Assembly (NCBI GenBank): GCA_013396755.1
Contig: VWZF01002690.1
Span: 1,302,001 to 1,366,000, forward strand
Reading direction: 5' to 3'
DNA length: 64,000 bases
DNA from: Sclerurus mexicanus
Taxonomy: Eukaryota; Chordata; Aves; Passeriformes; Furnariidae
Shown: piece by piece, positions 26,640-38,975 of the stretch
How positions within the stretch are numbered: position 1 is the stretch's first letter
Layout: every line of letters begins with the position of its first letter
Notes under the pieces: model-generated
The model's input: the letters and a program-made list of their open reading frames with translations, nothing else
Told to the model about the DNA's origin: nothing
Database searches by the model: none
Position numbers and translations under genes: made by a program

Positions 26640-26960
26640 GTTTTCTTTCCCTTTTTGTTGCATGGGGAGAAACACACGCCAACCACATAATCACAAGCCA
26701 CTCTCGGCACCTCCTTCTCCCTCTCTTTGTAGGTCTCGTCCCATTGTCAAGCCTTGTCATTAATAGAAACCTTGATCCTGCAAATGCAAAGCATGCACGG
26801 GATGGCCAGTTCTCACGCAGCGAACTGCTCTTCCCATGGGGAGCAGTTTTACCCCGGGATGCCGAGGAAGGATGTTGTATTGCAAAGATTTCAGCCAAGG
26901 TCTGCAAAGTTTTGTTCCCGGCTTTTGGCTCCCCAATAAAACCCATGAATGTTAGCACAT
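26640..26960. promoter_or_regulatory. Candidate regulatory block with retained CpG and an 8-bp dyad
   Basis: About eight CpG in roughly 220 bp of otherwise CpG-poor desert, a TGCAAATGCAAAGCATGCA POU-like stretch (26777-26796 region), and a dyad AACTGCTC (26823-26830) / GAGCAGTT (26841-26848) flanking CCCATGGG. Frames of 146 (minus) and 133 (plus) codons both span the block, which reflects few stop triplets and not two proteins. Function unknown. Confidence 0.33.
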
Positions 26961-27082
26961 AATTAGAAGTCAAACTCTGGTGGATCTAGACCTGAGACAG
27001 CAAAGGACAATCACTGCTTCCTAGCACAAGAGCTCTGATTGCTGATCAGGAATTTGACACGCTACTGCAATGAATATTAATG

Positions 27083-27107
27083 CTAATAATAATAATAACA
27101 ATAATAA
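27083..27107 (+). repeat. (AAT)n microsatellite
   Basis: Short imperfect run of ATA/AAT triplets with one ACA interruption. Confidence 0.85.
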
Positions 27108-28076
27108 TTCACTAGATCTATGTTTGCAGCTCTGCTTCAAGCAGACTTCCTACTGAAATTAAGCAGGCTTCCACAGATCCTGAGAAAGCGTGTCTCCTTA
27201 CAAGATGGAAATGTGATCCTGCAGTCATACCCTATGGTAGCAGTCAGGCCCAGGAACAGCGCCAAAAAGCTCAGCAAGATGAGCCTGTACAAGGGCCATT
27301 TTACATAAAGCAGGAGTAATCATGGAAACATGGCTCTCTGGATTGGAACCAAGCCCCTGAGTCACGGAGCGGGACCCCCCTGTTGTAGTTTCTGTAGAAA
27401 CACAAAGCAACTTGGGAACATGGCCTCGTGTGAAGAGACAAAGGGCAAAATCCCTTATTCTGGGTTTTTAAGGCAAGGTCTCTCACACCAACCTGCTCTT
27501 TGGCTTTGAGCAAATCGCTTCTCTTGCTTAAGTTTGTTATTTTTTCAAATTAATACTGAAAATGGGTTTCGACACATTTTTCCTCACGGGGGTGTTGGGA
27601 GGCTGAGTTAATAAATGCTTGCCAAGCACTAGGAGATTCTCAGATGAATCTCACTTCCCCTGGATGTGTACCATGCTCATTGTGGCCGTGTCTGAACGCT
27701 TACGCATGTATAATTAAGAAGGACCATGATAACAGAAAGTGCAAAGCGCTGCTCCTTTCTCACTGCATAATCATGTCTTGGAGGTGGGTGGCCCAAGAGA
27801 GAAGCATTGCATCAGGTGCAACAGAGTTTGCTGCTGAGGTATGCTCTGAGAACAGTTGGGTTTTTGTCTTTCACTGAATTGGGGCTAGGTATAACCTTTA
27901 GATTTTTCACTATATGCTAATTAAACCTTCCCTGGGCATTCAGCTATTCCCTCCAGCCCCTGCTTGCTTTCTGTGCACAAACCCTCTGCAAGCCTACACA
28001 AGCACCCATCAGCCCTCATTATAATTTACCTGCAAAATCCACACACTCCTGCTTTCATGTAAAAAAAAAAAAAAAA

Positions 28077-28110
28077 NNNNNNNNNNNNNNNNNNNNNNNN
28101 NNNNNNNNNN
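28077..28110. other. Assembly gap (34 N) inside a poly-A run
   Basis: Sixteen A precede the gap (28061-28076) and seventeen follow it (28111-28127). The gap is probably an A-homopolymer that short reads could not resolve, so the true length is unknown. Confidence 0.97.
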
Positions 28111-31100
28111 AAAAAAAAAAAAAAAAACTAAAGAAAAAGAAGCCTAAGATATAAAAACCATCGTGAAAGCCAGTGAAATAATCTGTTGCCTACAAATCAG
28201 GTCTCTGTGATGGTAGGAATTAGACCTCCCACATCACGTTAGCTTGGAGGGCTCTCCCTTCCCCTTCGCCTGCAGTGGAATTCCCATTCCTACCACCATG
28301 GTGGAAGCCAGCCCTGGCCCGATGTCTGCATACCACCCCTCCTGTAGCTGCAGCATGTTTACTTCAGGATTAAAAAATCAGGAGTGGGGGAAATGGCTGT
28401 GAACTAACAGCAGCCTCTTTGTTGTGTGTGGTATAGGCAGGGCAGGTGGAAGAATCCCGCCTTGGTCAGAGGCCAGGCTGCATGGCCCTGATCTGTTGTC
28501 ACCAGGAGCTGGGTGATCTCAGGTGAGGAAACATGCTCTAAAGAAGGAAAAAGCAGACTGAGTAAAGGCAGTCCAGCAGGGTGAGATTGGCACATTCCCA
28601 GCCTTAAATACTCTATATGACATAGTCCCCACTTTTCTATAACTGCTCCACTGCTCATAAGCTCTCACAGCTAAGAAGACCCTTTATGATACGTAGGTTC
28701 AAGCTGATCTCAACTTTGCCCCATCCCTCTTTATTATAATATTTGCTGCAACACTGTATCATCTCATTGCTGTTGGTTTCATGTTTTGTATTGCCAAAGA
28801 TAACCCTGCACACATGTAGACAGCTCTAGATAGTTATCACAACATGCTTGCAAAGATAACTCCCAGCAAGTGGTAAAATTCAAGCCCATGACATCATTTC
28901 GGAGATGAGGGCCTCGCATGGCCCCATGGCCATCCCAGTGCTGGGTTGTTCTTGCCATCTGGGTGTTGTTTCCTTTTCCTCACTTGTGTCTCACCCCACC
29001 AACCAGAATGGTCACCATCACAATGGCTCCTGTCAGCATCCTGTGCACTCATGCACCAGCCCCCTTGGTGAAGTGAGGAAGGAGGGGGGGAAGGACCATG
29101 AGCTGAGGTAGTGCTCAAGGTTCCACCATCTGCAAAAATGAGGGCTTGAAAATACTGACTCAAGTCAGTGGGTGCCAACTCGCCAAAGCCTGTACCGCGC
29201 CCTCCTTTTTTGGCATACCTGAAGCAAACACTGAGGAGCCTTCAAAATGAGGGCTGTGCAGTCATTAGGACCTACAAAATGTCTTGGAGCACTCTGCCAA
29301 ACTGGGTGCTGCAGCAAGAGCTTGGGGAAGGCTGGAGTCAGCAGAATGTTTTCAGGCAAGAGATGCAGTAGGATCTCGGATATTTAGGCATTTCATGCAC
29401 TGAAGCTTCTGAGGCAGGATGACAAGGACTAGATGAATAGAGAGACAAGCAGCAGACATAGCCACATGCACACATTGCCTCCTGCACATTAATCTACCAC
29501 AGGCAGAGCTTAGCAACAAAACCCTGAGGTGGGCATTCAATGGTGAAGCCAGTTAATGCCTCAAAATTCCTACTCCAAACACTCCCTTAAAAATACAGCT
29601 ATATAGATTTCACTGTGAGTTAAGTAGTAGTTTTCTTGTTGGGATCTTGCCAGGAGGAAAGGAAGACTGAGGAAAGGAGAGTAGGAACACTCAAAGAAGG
29701 ACAAACAATTCAGTTTAAGAGGTGGAACTAGCCAGTGAAGGGCTAGTCTAAGCAGTTTCAAGGTCCCTGAGCTAAGTGAGGACCCCCTCAACGAGGAATA
29801 GGCCATGCAGTGAGACAGGTTCCCATCCAGAGCCAAGGGATCTTGGATAACATATTACAAAAGTGGTTACAACTCTACTGAGCCCTGTTGTGTTCATTAG
29901 TGCAGTAATTAACTAGGGAATTATTTCAAAGAATCAGAAAGAGTGTCAACAGGATACCAAAGTAATATACCAAAATTAGTCAATTCGAGCTTTCCCACTG
30001 TACACATTCACATCATGGGGAGGAGGACAATACACCACCACCACAACCAGAAGAAAAACAAACAAATGTACAGATCTCCTCTCCTTGGGAACTCCCAGGT
30101 AGAGAGAATATACGAAACTTGACCATGCAGAAGGTCACTTACAAAAATTGCAGACACTCGTGTCCCTTGGATATGATGGGTCTGCAAGAGTAAAGATGCC
30201 TGTCAACCTCTTTGGAAACCTAATGAATTTGGTAAATATGATTATGAAGAGTGAAAAGCAGTACTCATAGACCTGTACAACAAGGCAAAGTTTTATAGTT
30301 CTTCCTATTTACGATTCAAGTCCTCATTCAGCCTATGATTGCATTCAGAGTTCATATCTCTCTGGATATCTCTTTGGTCTCGTTGGATTTTCCATAGGGT
30401 AGAGGCCAGAGGGCTGACAATGCCCGGTGGAAAAGCAGCAACCCCAGCGATGTATCCAGGTTCATGAACCTCTTTGACAGCTGCATATTTTTCCCTTGTG
30501 GTTTGCTGGCAAAGGAGATACCTTCTCTGCCATTCCCAGCTATGAAATGGTTGGCAATTCTCTGAGCTCCTTGCCCATGATCCTCCTCTTTTCAGTTATC
30601 CAAAAGTCAGATCATTATTTTCCATAATGGTTAACGACTGCTTGCCCAAGGGGCAACTTGTGATCTCCTGGGCTTGCCGTCTAAACTAATAAGTAATTGG
30701 TGGTTTAGGGATACTATGAAGTCTTGTGTTTTTCTTTGGAGACATCAGAGAAGGCAAGAAATTATTTCTAATGGTGAGCATATTAAACACAGGAAGAGGA
30801 GGTTTTAAGAACCGCTGACAAATATCAGCCCATAAGGAAAAGAGATGAACCTGTCTTCAGACACCTTGAGGTCAGAGTGAAGGATTGACTTCCTTCACCT
30901 CTGAAGTTCCTTCCCATGTTATTTAATGCATTTTCTACTTTTTTAGGAAAACCTTGTATTTGTTTCCATTCTGCTCTCTTAATGTCACAGTACCACCTCC
31001 ATCTGGAGGCGTTCTAACACCTTTCAGTAATGCTGGGAGGGTCACGACCAGTATCTCTCCATTCAGCAGCACCAGCCAGAAGCAAGCCAAAGATAGGCAG

Positions 31101-31309
31101 CAGAGGGAATTGCCTTCATAGATACCCAGCTCATCAACCTGGGGGGCTCCCATAACCTCCATCTGAAAACATCACAATGTTTCTGAGCCACCCAGGGCCT
31201 CATCTACAGGGACCAGTTTGCTGTGGTCTCTTGCCACCTAACTGTACATAAATCAAACATAATTTAAGACATAATCAAACGGATTCCTGAAAACAAGCCC
31301 TGACTGTAA

Positions 31310-31650
31310 AGTTTTGTTACAACCCCTAACACACCTGCTAGCGCAGCTATCGCCTGGCTGTGCGCTATCAAAGGTGTAATAACACGGCCGTATCCTGCTA
31401 AAGCTCCAGGGGAAAGCTGGAACAGAAAAGCCTTCATAGTCTTAAGGCAAGGAAAATATTATTGCACTTCCACAAAGAAGCTTCCCTTCCTCCAGAACAA
31501 CCACCTCAGGTCTTTCATCTCAGCGAGCTCTTGGCATTTATTATTTTAGAGCTTTTTCGCATCGAGAAGTGATTATTTTTGTTCTTGCTCCGAGATCACT
31601 CTTTATTGTTAGTTAAATAAATCAAATTGGTGGAGAAAATAAAAAATGCT
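31310..31650. promoter_or_regulatory. Candidate regulatory block with local CpG cluster
   Basis: Five CpG within about 60 bp (ctagcgcagctatcgcc, gtgcgctatcaaagg and acacggccgtatcc, 31340-31396), including a GATA-type CTATC and a TCAAAGG TCF/LEF-like core, then 31597-31640 with tctttattgttag, ttaaataaatcaa and a forkhead-like core. Looks like a conserved element but is unproven. Confidence 0.3.
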
Positions 31651-31734
31651 TAGCAAAAGTATATGTCATCAAACTGTCTGATCCTGGGGATCCCAGGTAT
31701 TTATTCAACATGGAAAACCTACTCAGTTGGATTT

Positions 31735-31762
31735 ATGTATATATATACACACACATATATAT
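31735..31762. repeat. Alternating (TA)n/(CA)n dinucleotide run
   Basis: Reads tatgtatatatatacacac then acatatatatgc: alternating purine-pyrimidine sequence that could form Z-DNA or cruciforms. It directly precedes the perfect hairpin at 31770. Confidence 0.85.
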
Positions 31763-31769
31763 GCACACT

Positions 31770-31804
31770 TACAGACACATCTATATCTTATAGATGTGTC
31801 TGTA
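31770..31804. repeat. Perfect 16-bp inverted repeat, 3-nt loop
   Basis: TACAGACACATCTATA at 31770-31785 and its exact reverse complement at 31789-31804 enclose TCT. A perfect stem of this length is rare by chance. It is too short for a microRNA precursor and has no T-run that would make it a terminator. It may derive from the neighbouring dinucleotide run. Confidence 0.9.
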
Positions 31805-32895
31805 TATTCATGTGATGGCTAATATCAAGTCTCTCTCTCTTTGCTGCAGAAGGTGATCATGTTTCTTGAGTACAGACCTAAAGTCTGTCTCTTTCATAGG
31901 TAACAAAGAGGGAAAGTCCCAGAGACTTCCATTGATTTCATTTCCCTTGAGAAATTTAAGTTTTGTCTGCAAGAGTGGCAAGCACTTCACTGGGAAAGGA
32001 AAGGAAATGAGATCATGTTCCCATCTGCCTCACTCTATGCTTCTCCAGCAAAACTTCTCTGACAAACTCTGGGAAGATTTACATGGGTGGTGAATGCTGA
32101 AAAAAATAATTATCCTAGGTTTTGCAGGAACCTCAAAAAATCCTGCATATATCTCTGGATACACCATGACTTCCAGAGCATCCTTTAGTGCCAGGTGGCT
32201 CGCTGCTGCATTTCAAACCCAAGGGCTGTGGTTTCGTGAAGCAGATGAATATTTGCTTTTTACTTACCCTTTGATCAAGACCAGCTTCAGCAGCAGCCAG
32301 TGGGCTCTGACAGCTTCCCTTTTGGATCTGGCCCATTTTGGGTACTGGTTTCTGCAGTAACCATCCATGCATGCTTTAAGGCATGTTTTTGTTTCTCATC
32401 TATCTATTCACTTAACAAATTAGTGCAGTCTAGTCTTATGCAAATGGGAGGTTCGATTTCCTTGTGTACATTGAAACTCTTCCTCTGCCTTTACCAGCCA
32501 ATGCACAGCTAGTTATTTCCCTGCTCGGATAGGTTTTCATTGCTCGCTGCAGGCTGTAGAAGTTAATACATGGGAATACAATCCAAGCAAGCTAAGCACG
32601 TGTTTTACTATACACAGAGAGTAAAACACAGGGACAGCAGAGAGAGAAGGGATGAGGGGAGAAGAGAAAGGGTGACATTCATTTTCTTTCAGATGACAGA
32701 AGGCAAAAATATGTAAAAATTTAAAAATTTGGTAGTTAGAGAGGAAAGAGTACAGCCATTTACCTGCACTCAAACACAAATGTAAAATGGCAGCTCCATG
32801 CTCAATGCCTTTGAAGAGAGATGGAGAGTACCTTTCACATGTGAGGGCAGAGTATGGGGAAAACAAGAGGACATTTCCTTTCAGGTGCATCTAGA

Positions 32896-33008
32896 GATCA
32901 TGGAATCATTTACATTGGAAAAGATTTTTAAGATCATCGAGCTCAATCATAAACCTAGAGCTGCCAAATCCCACAGAACCATGCCTTTAAGTGTCACACC
33001 TACATGTG
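32896..33008 (-). mobile_element. CR1 LINE fragment, 3' tail, antisense
   Basis: Plus strand reads catggaatcatttacattgg, aaaagatttttaagatcat, then gccaaatcccacagaacca, the antisense CR1 3' end. About 110 bp survive, and the element is cut off after ctacatg. Confidence 0.82.
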
Positions 33009-34469
33009 CCACAAAGCCCATTGGTCTGTTTTCTAGCCAAAGGAAAAAAAAAACAAACCTGTTTATGGTGCTCACAGAAGACCTGGAGAGCATAGAAATG
33101 AGGAAAAAATGAGGAAAACCTTATTAGTGCAGGAAAGAGATTGCAAGGAAATGATTCCACAGCAGACCACGGACTAGATCCTACAGCCCCCAAACTCCAG
33201 CTCCAAGCTCTGACCACTGACAATAAAACATGTCATGTTTTCACTTGATTTCAGTCAAGTTAAACTGGAGCTTGATTTCCATGAAACTCTAATTTTGTCA
33301 GGGGAACTGTAATGTGTCCTTTGCCAGCACAGTTAAAACAACCTAATAGATGCTGTTCTGATGACAGACGTCAAAATAAGTAGATAGATTAACTGACAGA
33401 TAAACAGAAACAGTTTGAAATAAGGAAGATACATACAGGGAGAGAGTGAGAGAGATGGATAGATAGATAGATGAGCAGGAAGAGCTGGGAATATAAAAGA
33501 TTATATAGATAGATAGACAGATCTTGGCATAAAGCACTCGCATCAAGGTGCAGTTGGCAGCCCTGATTTAATGCATCATTTGCTCAAAGTGCTCATCTCC
33601 CTCCCTCTAAGTAAAATGAAGTTGTTTGTTATGCGTTATGGAACAAATCTGTGTGTGGGCTCCCTCAGGGTCATAGGATTGCATGAGGTGAAGGGCCTCA
33701 TCCTGCCAAGTTCCCAGCACCCTTGTCTCTCCTTGAAGCACAAGGAGAAGGGAAGATGCTCAGCATCAGCACCCAAAACACCAAATGCCCTGAAAGCCCT
33801 GGCCAGTGCTGGAAGGAGTGCCAGGACACTGGCAGGAAGGAAGGAGGGTGGATTATGACTTACCCTCATCATCTCAGAACCTGCCTCAAGATGTATTCAA
33901 ATTATAAATAAGTAGTAAGATTCTTTCTGTCAACACATTTCAATTTAGGACTTCTGGTTTGGCAAACAGTTTCACAAGAATCTTTCTTGCAGTACCCAAG
34001 ATGGTGTAAACACAGAAGACTCATGGCCCCTCTTCTGAATCACAGAGCACCCTTTCCAATTTCACCTGAGAAATACTTCTTGTAACCTGTTTAAACTTTG
34101 AGGCTCTCAGGAGGCTGCCTACCTTGATTCTCATTTAAAGCAACTATACCTTGTTTTTGTGCTGCATTAAGGCCTTTTTTTCAATCCAAGGCTGTAGCCC
34201 AATACAATGTTTTAACAAAGACATTTTTATGCAAAGCTTGGAGCTGGGGAAAAGAAACAATGCAAATAAAAGACTGAAATTCTCCTGATAAATAATTATC
34301 TTGGTTTATTCTCCCTGACTTCCCCACTGCTGATCCCTCTCTGCTGGCCCACCTCTGTTCTGTTTTAAGGTAGGGGTAAAATTCACCTTGATTTCAATGA
34401 CAGCAGAAATTTTTGTAGGCTCAGTAAGGACCTGACCAGTGACAGGGCTGAACTCTAAAATCAGTTCTT
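33009..34469. other. Intergenic, no gene seen
   Basis: Contains two adjacent short dyads at 33225-33260 and tetranucleotide GATA runs at 33457-33522. No exon recognised. Confidence 0.65.
33457..33522 (+). repeat. (GATA)n microsatellite, two runs
   Basis: GATA/TAGA runs at 33457-33473 and 33506-33522, with looser copies upstream (33376-33405, including cagataaac). The array is short and probably length-variable between individuals. Confidence 0.88.
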
Positions 34470-34666
34470 CACTCAGAGCATGGTTGGACACGGGAACAGG
34501 TTCCCCAGGGCAGTGGTCACAGCATCAACCCTGCCAGAGTTCAAGGAGCATTTGGACAACACTCTCAGGCACATGGTGGGATTCTTGAGGTTGTCCTAGG
34601 CAGGGCCAGGAGTGGGACTCGATGATCCTTGTGGGTCCCTTCCAGCTCAGGATATTCTATGATTTT
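34470..34666 (+). mobile_element. CR1 LINE fragment, 3' end, sense
   Basis: Sense CR1: tggttggacacgggaacag, ttccccagggcagtggtcac, agttcaaggagcatttggac, ctcgatgatccttgtgggtc, ccttccagctcaggatattc, then tatgatttta. This 'cagctcaggatattctatgatt' end is of the type common in neoavian birds, including songbirds. It is 5'-truncated to about 200 bp. Confidence 0.93.
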
Positions 34667-36384
34667 ACGGTTTTAGTTTAGGAGTGAGGATTTTATTTCA
34701 ACCTTTTCATAATCTTAAACCAGGACCATTCTCAGTCACCCACAACAGAGATTCAATTTTTACACTAAGGATGGCAAGGCTGGGGGAAGGTTTCAACTCA
34801 TGGGAAAGGCCCCACCTCCAAACCCACTCAGCAACAAGAGCCATCCTGAGCTCCTCTGCAGAAGTGTGCTGGAAACCTACCCAGACCAGACAGCCCTTTG
34901 TGGTATTTCAGCACATCCTGCTTCTTGTCCTACCTTGGAGGAGTGAAAATGAAAATATGAATATACTTTCCAAAACCTCAACATAGTTTTGGTGCAAGGG
35001 TGGGGAAGGCAAAGCTGTGGTTTTGTTTGCATTACACATCCACAGAAAGTTCAGTCTTTTTTTTTCTTTATCTTTGCACCAGTGTCTGATTACGTTTTGT
35101 GAAATGTCCCAGACAAGGCAACACTGGAACTTGGAGCATGTTATTTATCTATAGAAAAAAACCATAATTTCTTAGCCAACATCACCTGTGGCTGCGTTGT
35201 TGACCACTTTACATGGACAGACAACCAGCCCTAACAGCGACGGAGAAACTCCTATTGCAGTTTGAGGAGGAAACAAACGCTCCAAGTTTACAAACGCTCC
35301 AAACGCTCAGGTTTACTCCTTGCTGGGGAAAATGATGGTCCTGATATTTCTAACGAAGTCACATAAAATCCTGCATTCATTTTATGGTAATAGTTTTTTT
35401 TTCCTTGGCACCGTATGGCAAGGCTTAATTAACAAATGCTCAGACCTGAGGAAAGACATGAAGGATTGGAGATGTTTGAGGTGTATCACCAAAACTATTT
35501 TCAAAGAGGTCACCAGTGGTGATTCACTTCAGAGAATTACTGCATTTTCCAGCAGCAGGGCCAAGCATAATAAGTGCAGAGGGAAAAAAAATGACAAGAG
35601 TCAAAGCAAAGCAAAACAAAACGGGAAGTTTGAAGGTTTTCATTTGGTTCTAATGAAACAAACAACAAAAAAGAAACCTTTTGAGTCAGCCCAAAACATT
35701 TTCTCAATCTGAAAATTAAATGTGGAGTATCATTTGAAAGCAATTTAAAAGTTTTCTTTCTTATCTTTATTTTTCCAAATTAGGTCAATCCTTCAAAGAA
35801 AATGCCATTTGGACATGAAAAATGAAAAAAGCTTCAGTTTAAAATAGTCAAATCAAATTGTGATTTTTCATAAAGGAATCATTTAACCCCCCAAAAATAC
35901 CCATGTGCCATGATTTTTAAACACTTCCCTTATTTATTTTGGTGACAAATTTCTTCAGCAAATTCAACCAGTGTATAGTCCTTGTTAAAAAAGTACTATT
36001 TATTGAAATACATATATAGCCCCCCACACCATAGATTACAAGTGCTAATTACTTGTCACCAAAAGCTGAATCCAGAAAGTAATCACGACACAAGCCAGTG
36101 TTCCAAACCATCACCAGTGCTCTGGCAAAAATACACAGCGAGTAACAGACTCTGTATCAAACCTGATGATTACTGGAGTGGGTTTTTGGGCCATTATCTT
36201 AGGGAAGGGGCTCACAGGTCATGTGATGCCCACAGGTAGAAATTCAGGATCACCACTGAGCTTGTAGAGGTCTACAATAATATCTGAACACTGAAAAGCT
36301 GGTCAAGTGTCAAGGGAAGGCTACTGCCTATGAGCATCACAGGTTCTGTAGTGGTCCTCTTAGCAGTAGGGGCCAGAGGAGGCC
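34667..36384. other. Intergenic, no gene seen
   Basis: No gene recognised. A small direct repeat aaacgctccaa occurs at 35276-35302. T- and A-rich stretches reduce coding potential. Confidence 0.65.
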
Positions 36385-36825
36385 AAGGAGATGATTAAAA
36401 GGAAGAAACACCTCTACTATGAGAAAAGATTGAGACAATTGAGTTTGTTCAGCCTGGAGAAGAGAAGGCTCCAGCATGACCTTATTGGGGCCTTTTGGTA
36501 CCCGAAAGGGCTGCAAGAGAGCTGGAGAGGGACTGTTTACAAGAGCATGGGGTGACAGGACAAGGGGGAATGGCTTTAAACTGACAGGAGGAAGGGTTTA
36601 GGTCAGATATTAGGAGGAAATTCTTTACTGTGAGAGGGGTGAGGCTCTGGAATGGGTTTCCCAGCGAAATTGTGGCAGCCCCAGCCCTGGAAGTGTTCAA
36701 GGCTAGGCCGGATGGAGCTTTGAATAATTTGATCTAGTGGAAGATGTCCCTATCCATGACAGGGAGAGTGGAACTAGATGATCTTTAAGGTCCCTTACAA
36801 CCCAAACCACTCTATGATTCTATAA
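36385..36825 (+). mobile_element. CR1 LINE fragment, 3' end, sense
   Basis: Clear sense CR1 from ggagatgattaaaagg and tttgttcagcctggagaag through gaaattctttactgtgaga, ccagccctggaagtgttca and gatgatctttaaggtccctt to the tail ccactctatgattctataaa. It covers about 440 bp, the end of open reading frame 2 plus the 3' UTR of the element; no intact frame. Confidence 0.95.
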
Positions 36826-38736
36826 AAGTTTGGAAATGCAACGAAAAAGACATTCATCCTATGTCTATTTGGCCATTTCTTCTAGCAGAAGCAGCTCTCA
36901 GCTTAGTATCTGGGTATTTGTCTGCCTAAAAGGGTGATGGGTAGGGGAAATACTGGACTGTTGTGGTTTTATAACTTTTCCTTGAAACCTTGGGGTCAAA
37001 TCATGCCTGTCCAACTTAGGAAAAAAAAGTATTTTAATAGAAAGTGCTGTTACTCTGAAAGTGCTGTACCATGTAAGATTTATTCTTCTTAAAGGCTTTG
37101 GAGTACTTTTGGCTGAATGGCCACGTGTGTGTCATGTTGGATGCTGGATATTTTGCCCCCAGGGTAAGGGGCACAACCCACGTGTTTATGCGTGTGCTGA
37201 AGCGCAGTTACCCTGACCACCCTATCAGCCTATCTCACTATCAGCACCTCCATCTGCCCGTGTATTTTATCTCATCGTTCCCTATTTATTTATATTGCCA
37301 TGATATCTGAGATCCTGCCTACACTCAGCTGCCAACGTCTGCAGCTCGTGTGCTGCACGGAGGGGAAGGCATGAGGAGCAAGGCTCACCCTGGCCAGACA
37401 TAGTTGTATAACGAAGGCAGATTTGCCTCTACAAAGTGCAAAATCTGTGTGTGGGTTTGTCCTTCTTTTTTTTTTCTTTTTGGCTGAGGGGTTGTTTTTC
37501 TGCAAGGTGGTTGTGTGGGGAGGTGCAAAAAGGTATTGAGCTCACTTCCAAGCAAGCTCAAATTCACCCAAGTGGTGTCAGAGTTGGTTGGGGTTTGTAG
37601 GTTTGTTTTTTCTCTCTGATATTTGTTTTTCAAACGTTCCCCAGCTGTGTTCTCTGCTCGTCTCTGAGTGTTAAATACAGGGAGGCAATGTCTAATTGTG
37701 GTTTTCCTAAGGGTGCTGAAACATTTAAAATGCGTATGGGCTTGAGGTCAGTGTCCTGGAAGTGTCAGCTTTCTCCCTTGGAGGAAGCTGGGGCGAGTGG
37801 TACCTTGTGAATCATTCTCCCAAGGCTGTATACCTGAGATTCTCAAATTCTGCCTGAAGGAGGGGAGAAACATGGCTCAAATGCTATTTATCACCCTTGT
37901 CTTTCAATAGCACTAGCAGAGTCATCCAACATCTGCAGCACTGCTGAGAGACTGCCGTCCACGTTTGCAAGGAAGGTCACACAGAGGTAACTGAGCACTC
38001 CTGCAATTAACCATTTCTCTTGACCCCATGAGTTGTTCCCCTTTTAAATCAAACTTTGGGCACAGTCTGCTTATGTTACCAATGGATTTATTCTTTTTTA
38101 ATAGTCCTTCTAGAAATGGGAGATAAAAAGTAACATGAGAAAAATTTTGTGCTCTCTCTGCTAGGGCTCTCCTTTCAGGAACCCCCAGTTCCAGACCAAA
38201 ACGACCCTGACAGCAAAAATTAGAAATTTCAGCACTATTTTTACTACAGAATGTTTGATTTGTACTGCATCTTACTTGAAAGATCCAGATGGCCTTACAA
38301 ATGTCAGTGAGTTATGCCCCTTGTCTAGTAGGTGGAGCTATTATTAGTAGTAGAACAAACATAACCAAGATATCAGACTGGGATTTACACCCCTACACTC
38401 ATGGATTATAGGGGAGCAGCTGAAGGACTTGTGAAAATACTTGGCTTTGGCTCATCTAGGCTGAATTCTCTTCCCCACTAGTACATAATGCCCTGGGAGA
38501 ATTCATTGTATCACTTTATCTTAGCAACCTTCCAAAAGTCTGCCCTGAAACAGTAAAACAATGCACCTACCCTTCAGGATGAGCTTTCTGAAACCATTTG
38601 AGACTAATTCCCTGCATTGCACGGAAACTACTGCTGTCCCTGGAGTCTCTGTGTTGAGATACACAACTTGTGCTGGAAAGGCAGTGGTGTAATGTTCTCC
38701 ATTTATTTTGGGGGAAAACCCACAATGGTCTATCAT
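36826..38736. other. Intergenic, no gene seen
   Basis: No exon recognised. Some sequence near 37100-37330 is relatively CpG- and GC-rich without further signal. A T-rich tract lies at 37463-37500. The block ends in a large assembly gap. Confidence 0.6.
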
Positions 38737-38975
38737 NNNNNNNNNNNNNNNNNNNNNNNNNNNNNNNNNNNNNNNNNNNNNNNNNNNNNNNNNNNNNNNN
38801 NNNNNNNNNNNNNNNNNNNNNNNNNNNNNNNNNNNNNNNNNNNNNNNNNNNNNNNNNNNNNNNNNNNNNNNNNNNNNNNNNNNNNNNNNNNNNNNNNNNN
38901 NNNNNNNNNNNNNNNNNNNNNNNNNNNNNNNNNNNNNNNNNNNNNNNNNNNNNNNNNNNNNNNNNNNNNNNNNNN
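38737..38975. other. Assembly gap (239 N)
   Basis: A run of N directly followed by (GAGAA)n, so the missing part is probably an expanded purine repeat. Reading frames reported through it are artefacts. Confidence 0.97.

Larger units (their letters stand above)
22546..28060. other. Intergenic, no gene seen
   Basis: No gene recognised. One ambiguous base at 25316. A possible old repeat trace at 24658-24726 ends in gaggatttggccc. A CpG-retaining block at 26640-26960 is listed separately. An (AAT)n run at 27083-27107 ends near a GATA3-type agatct. Frames such as 23648-24004 (minus, 118 codons) show no domain. Confidence 0.65.
28128..32895. other. Intergenic, no gene seen
   Basis: No gene recognised in 4.8 kb. 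A CpG-rich short block (31325-31400), an alternating pyrimidine-purine run (31735-31762) and a perfect hairpin (31770-31804) are listed separately. Short frames on both strands lack protein features. Confidence 0.65.

Noticed and set aside
26533..26973. 146-codon minus and 133-codon plus frames over one block
   Set aside because: Both strands cannot be read as conserved protein here and neither resembles a known family. Kept only as a CpG-retaining candidate element.
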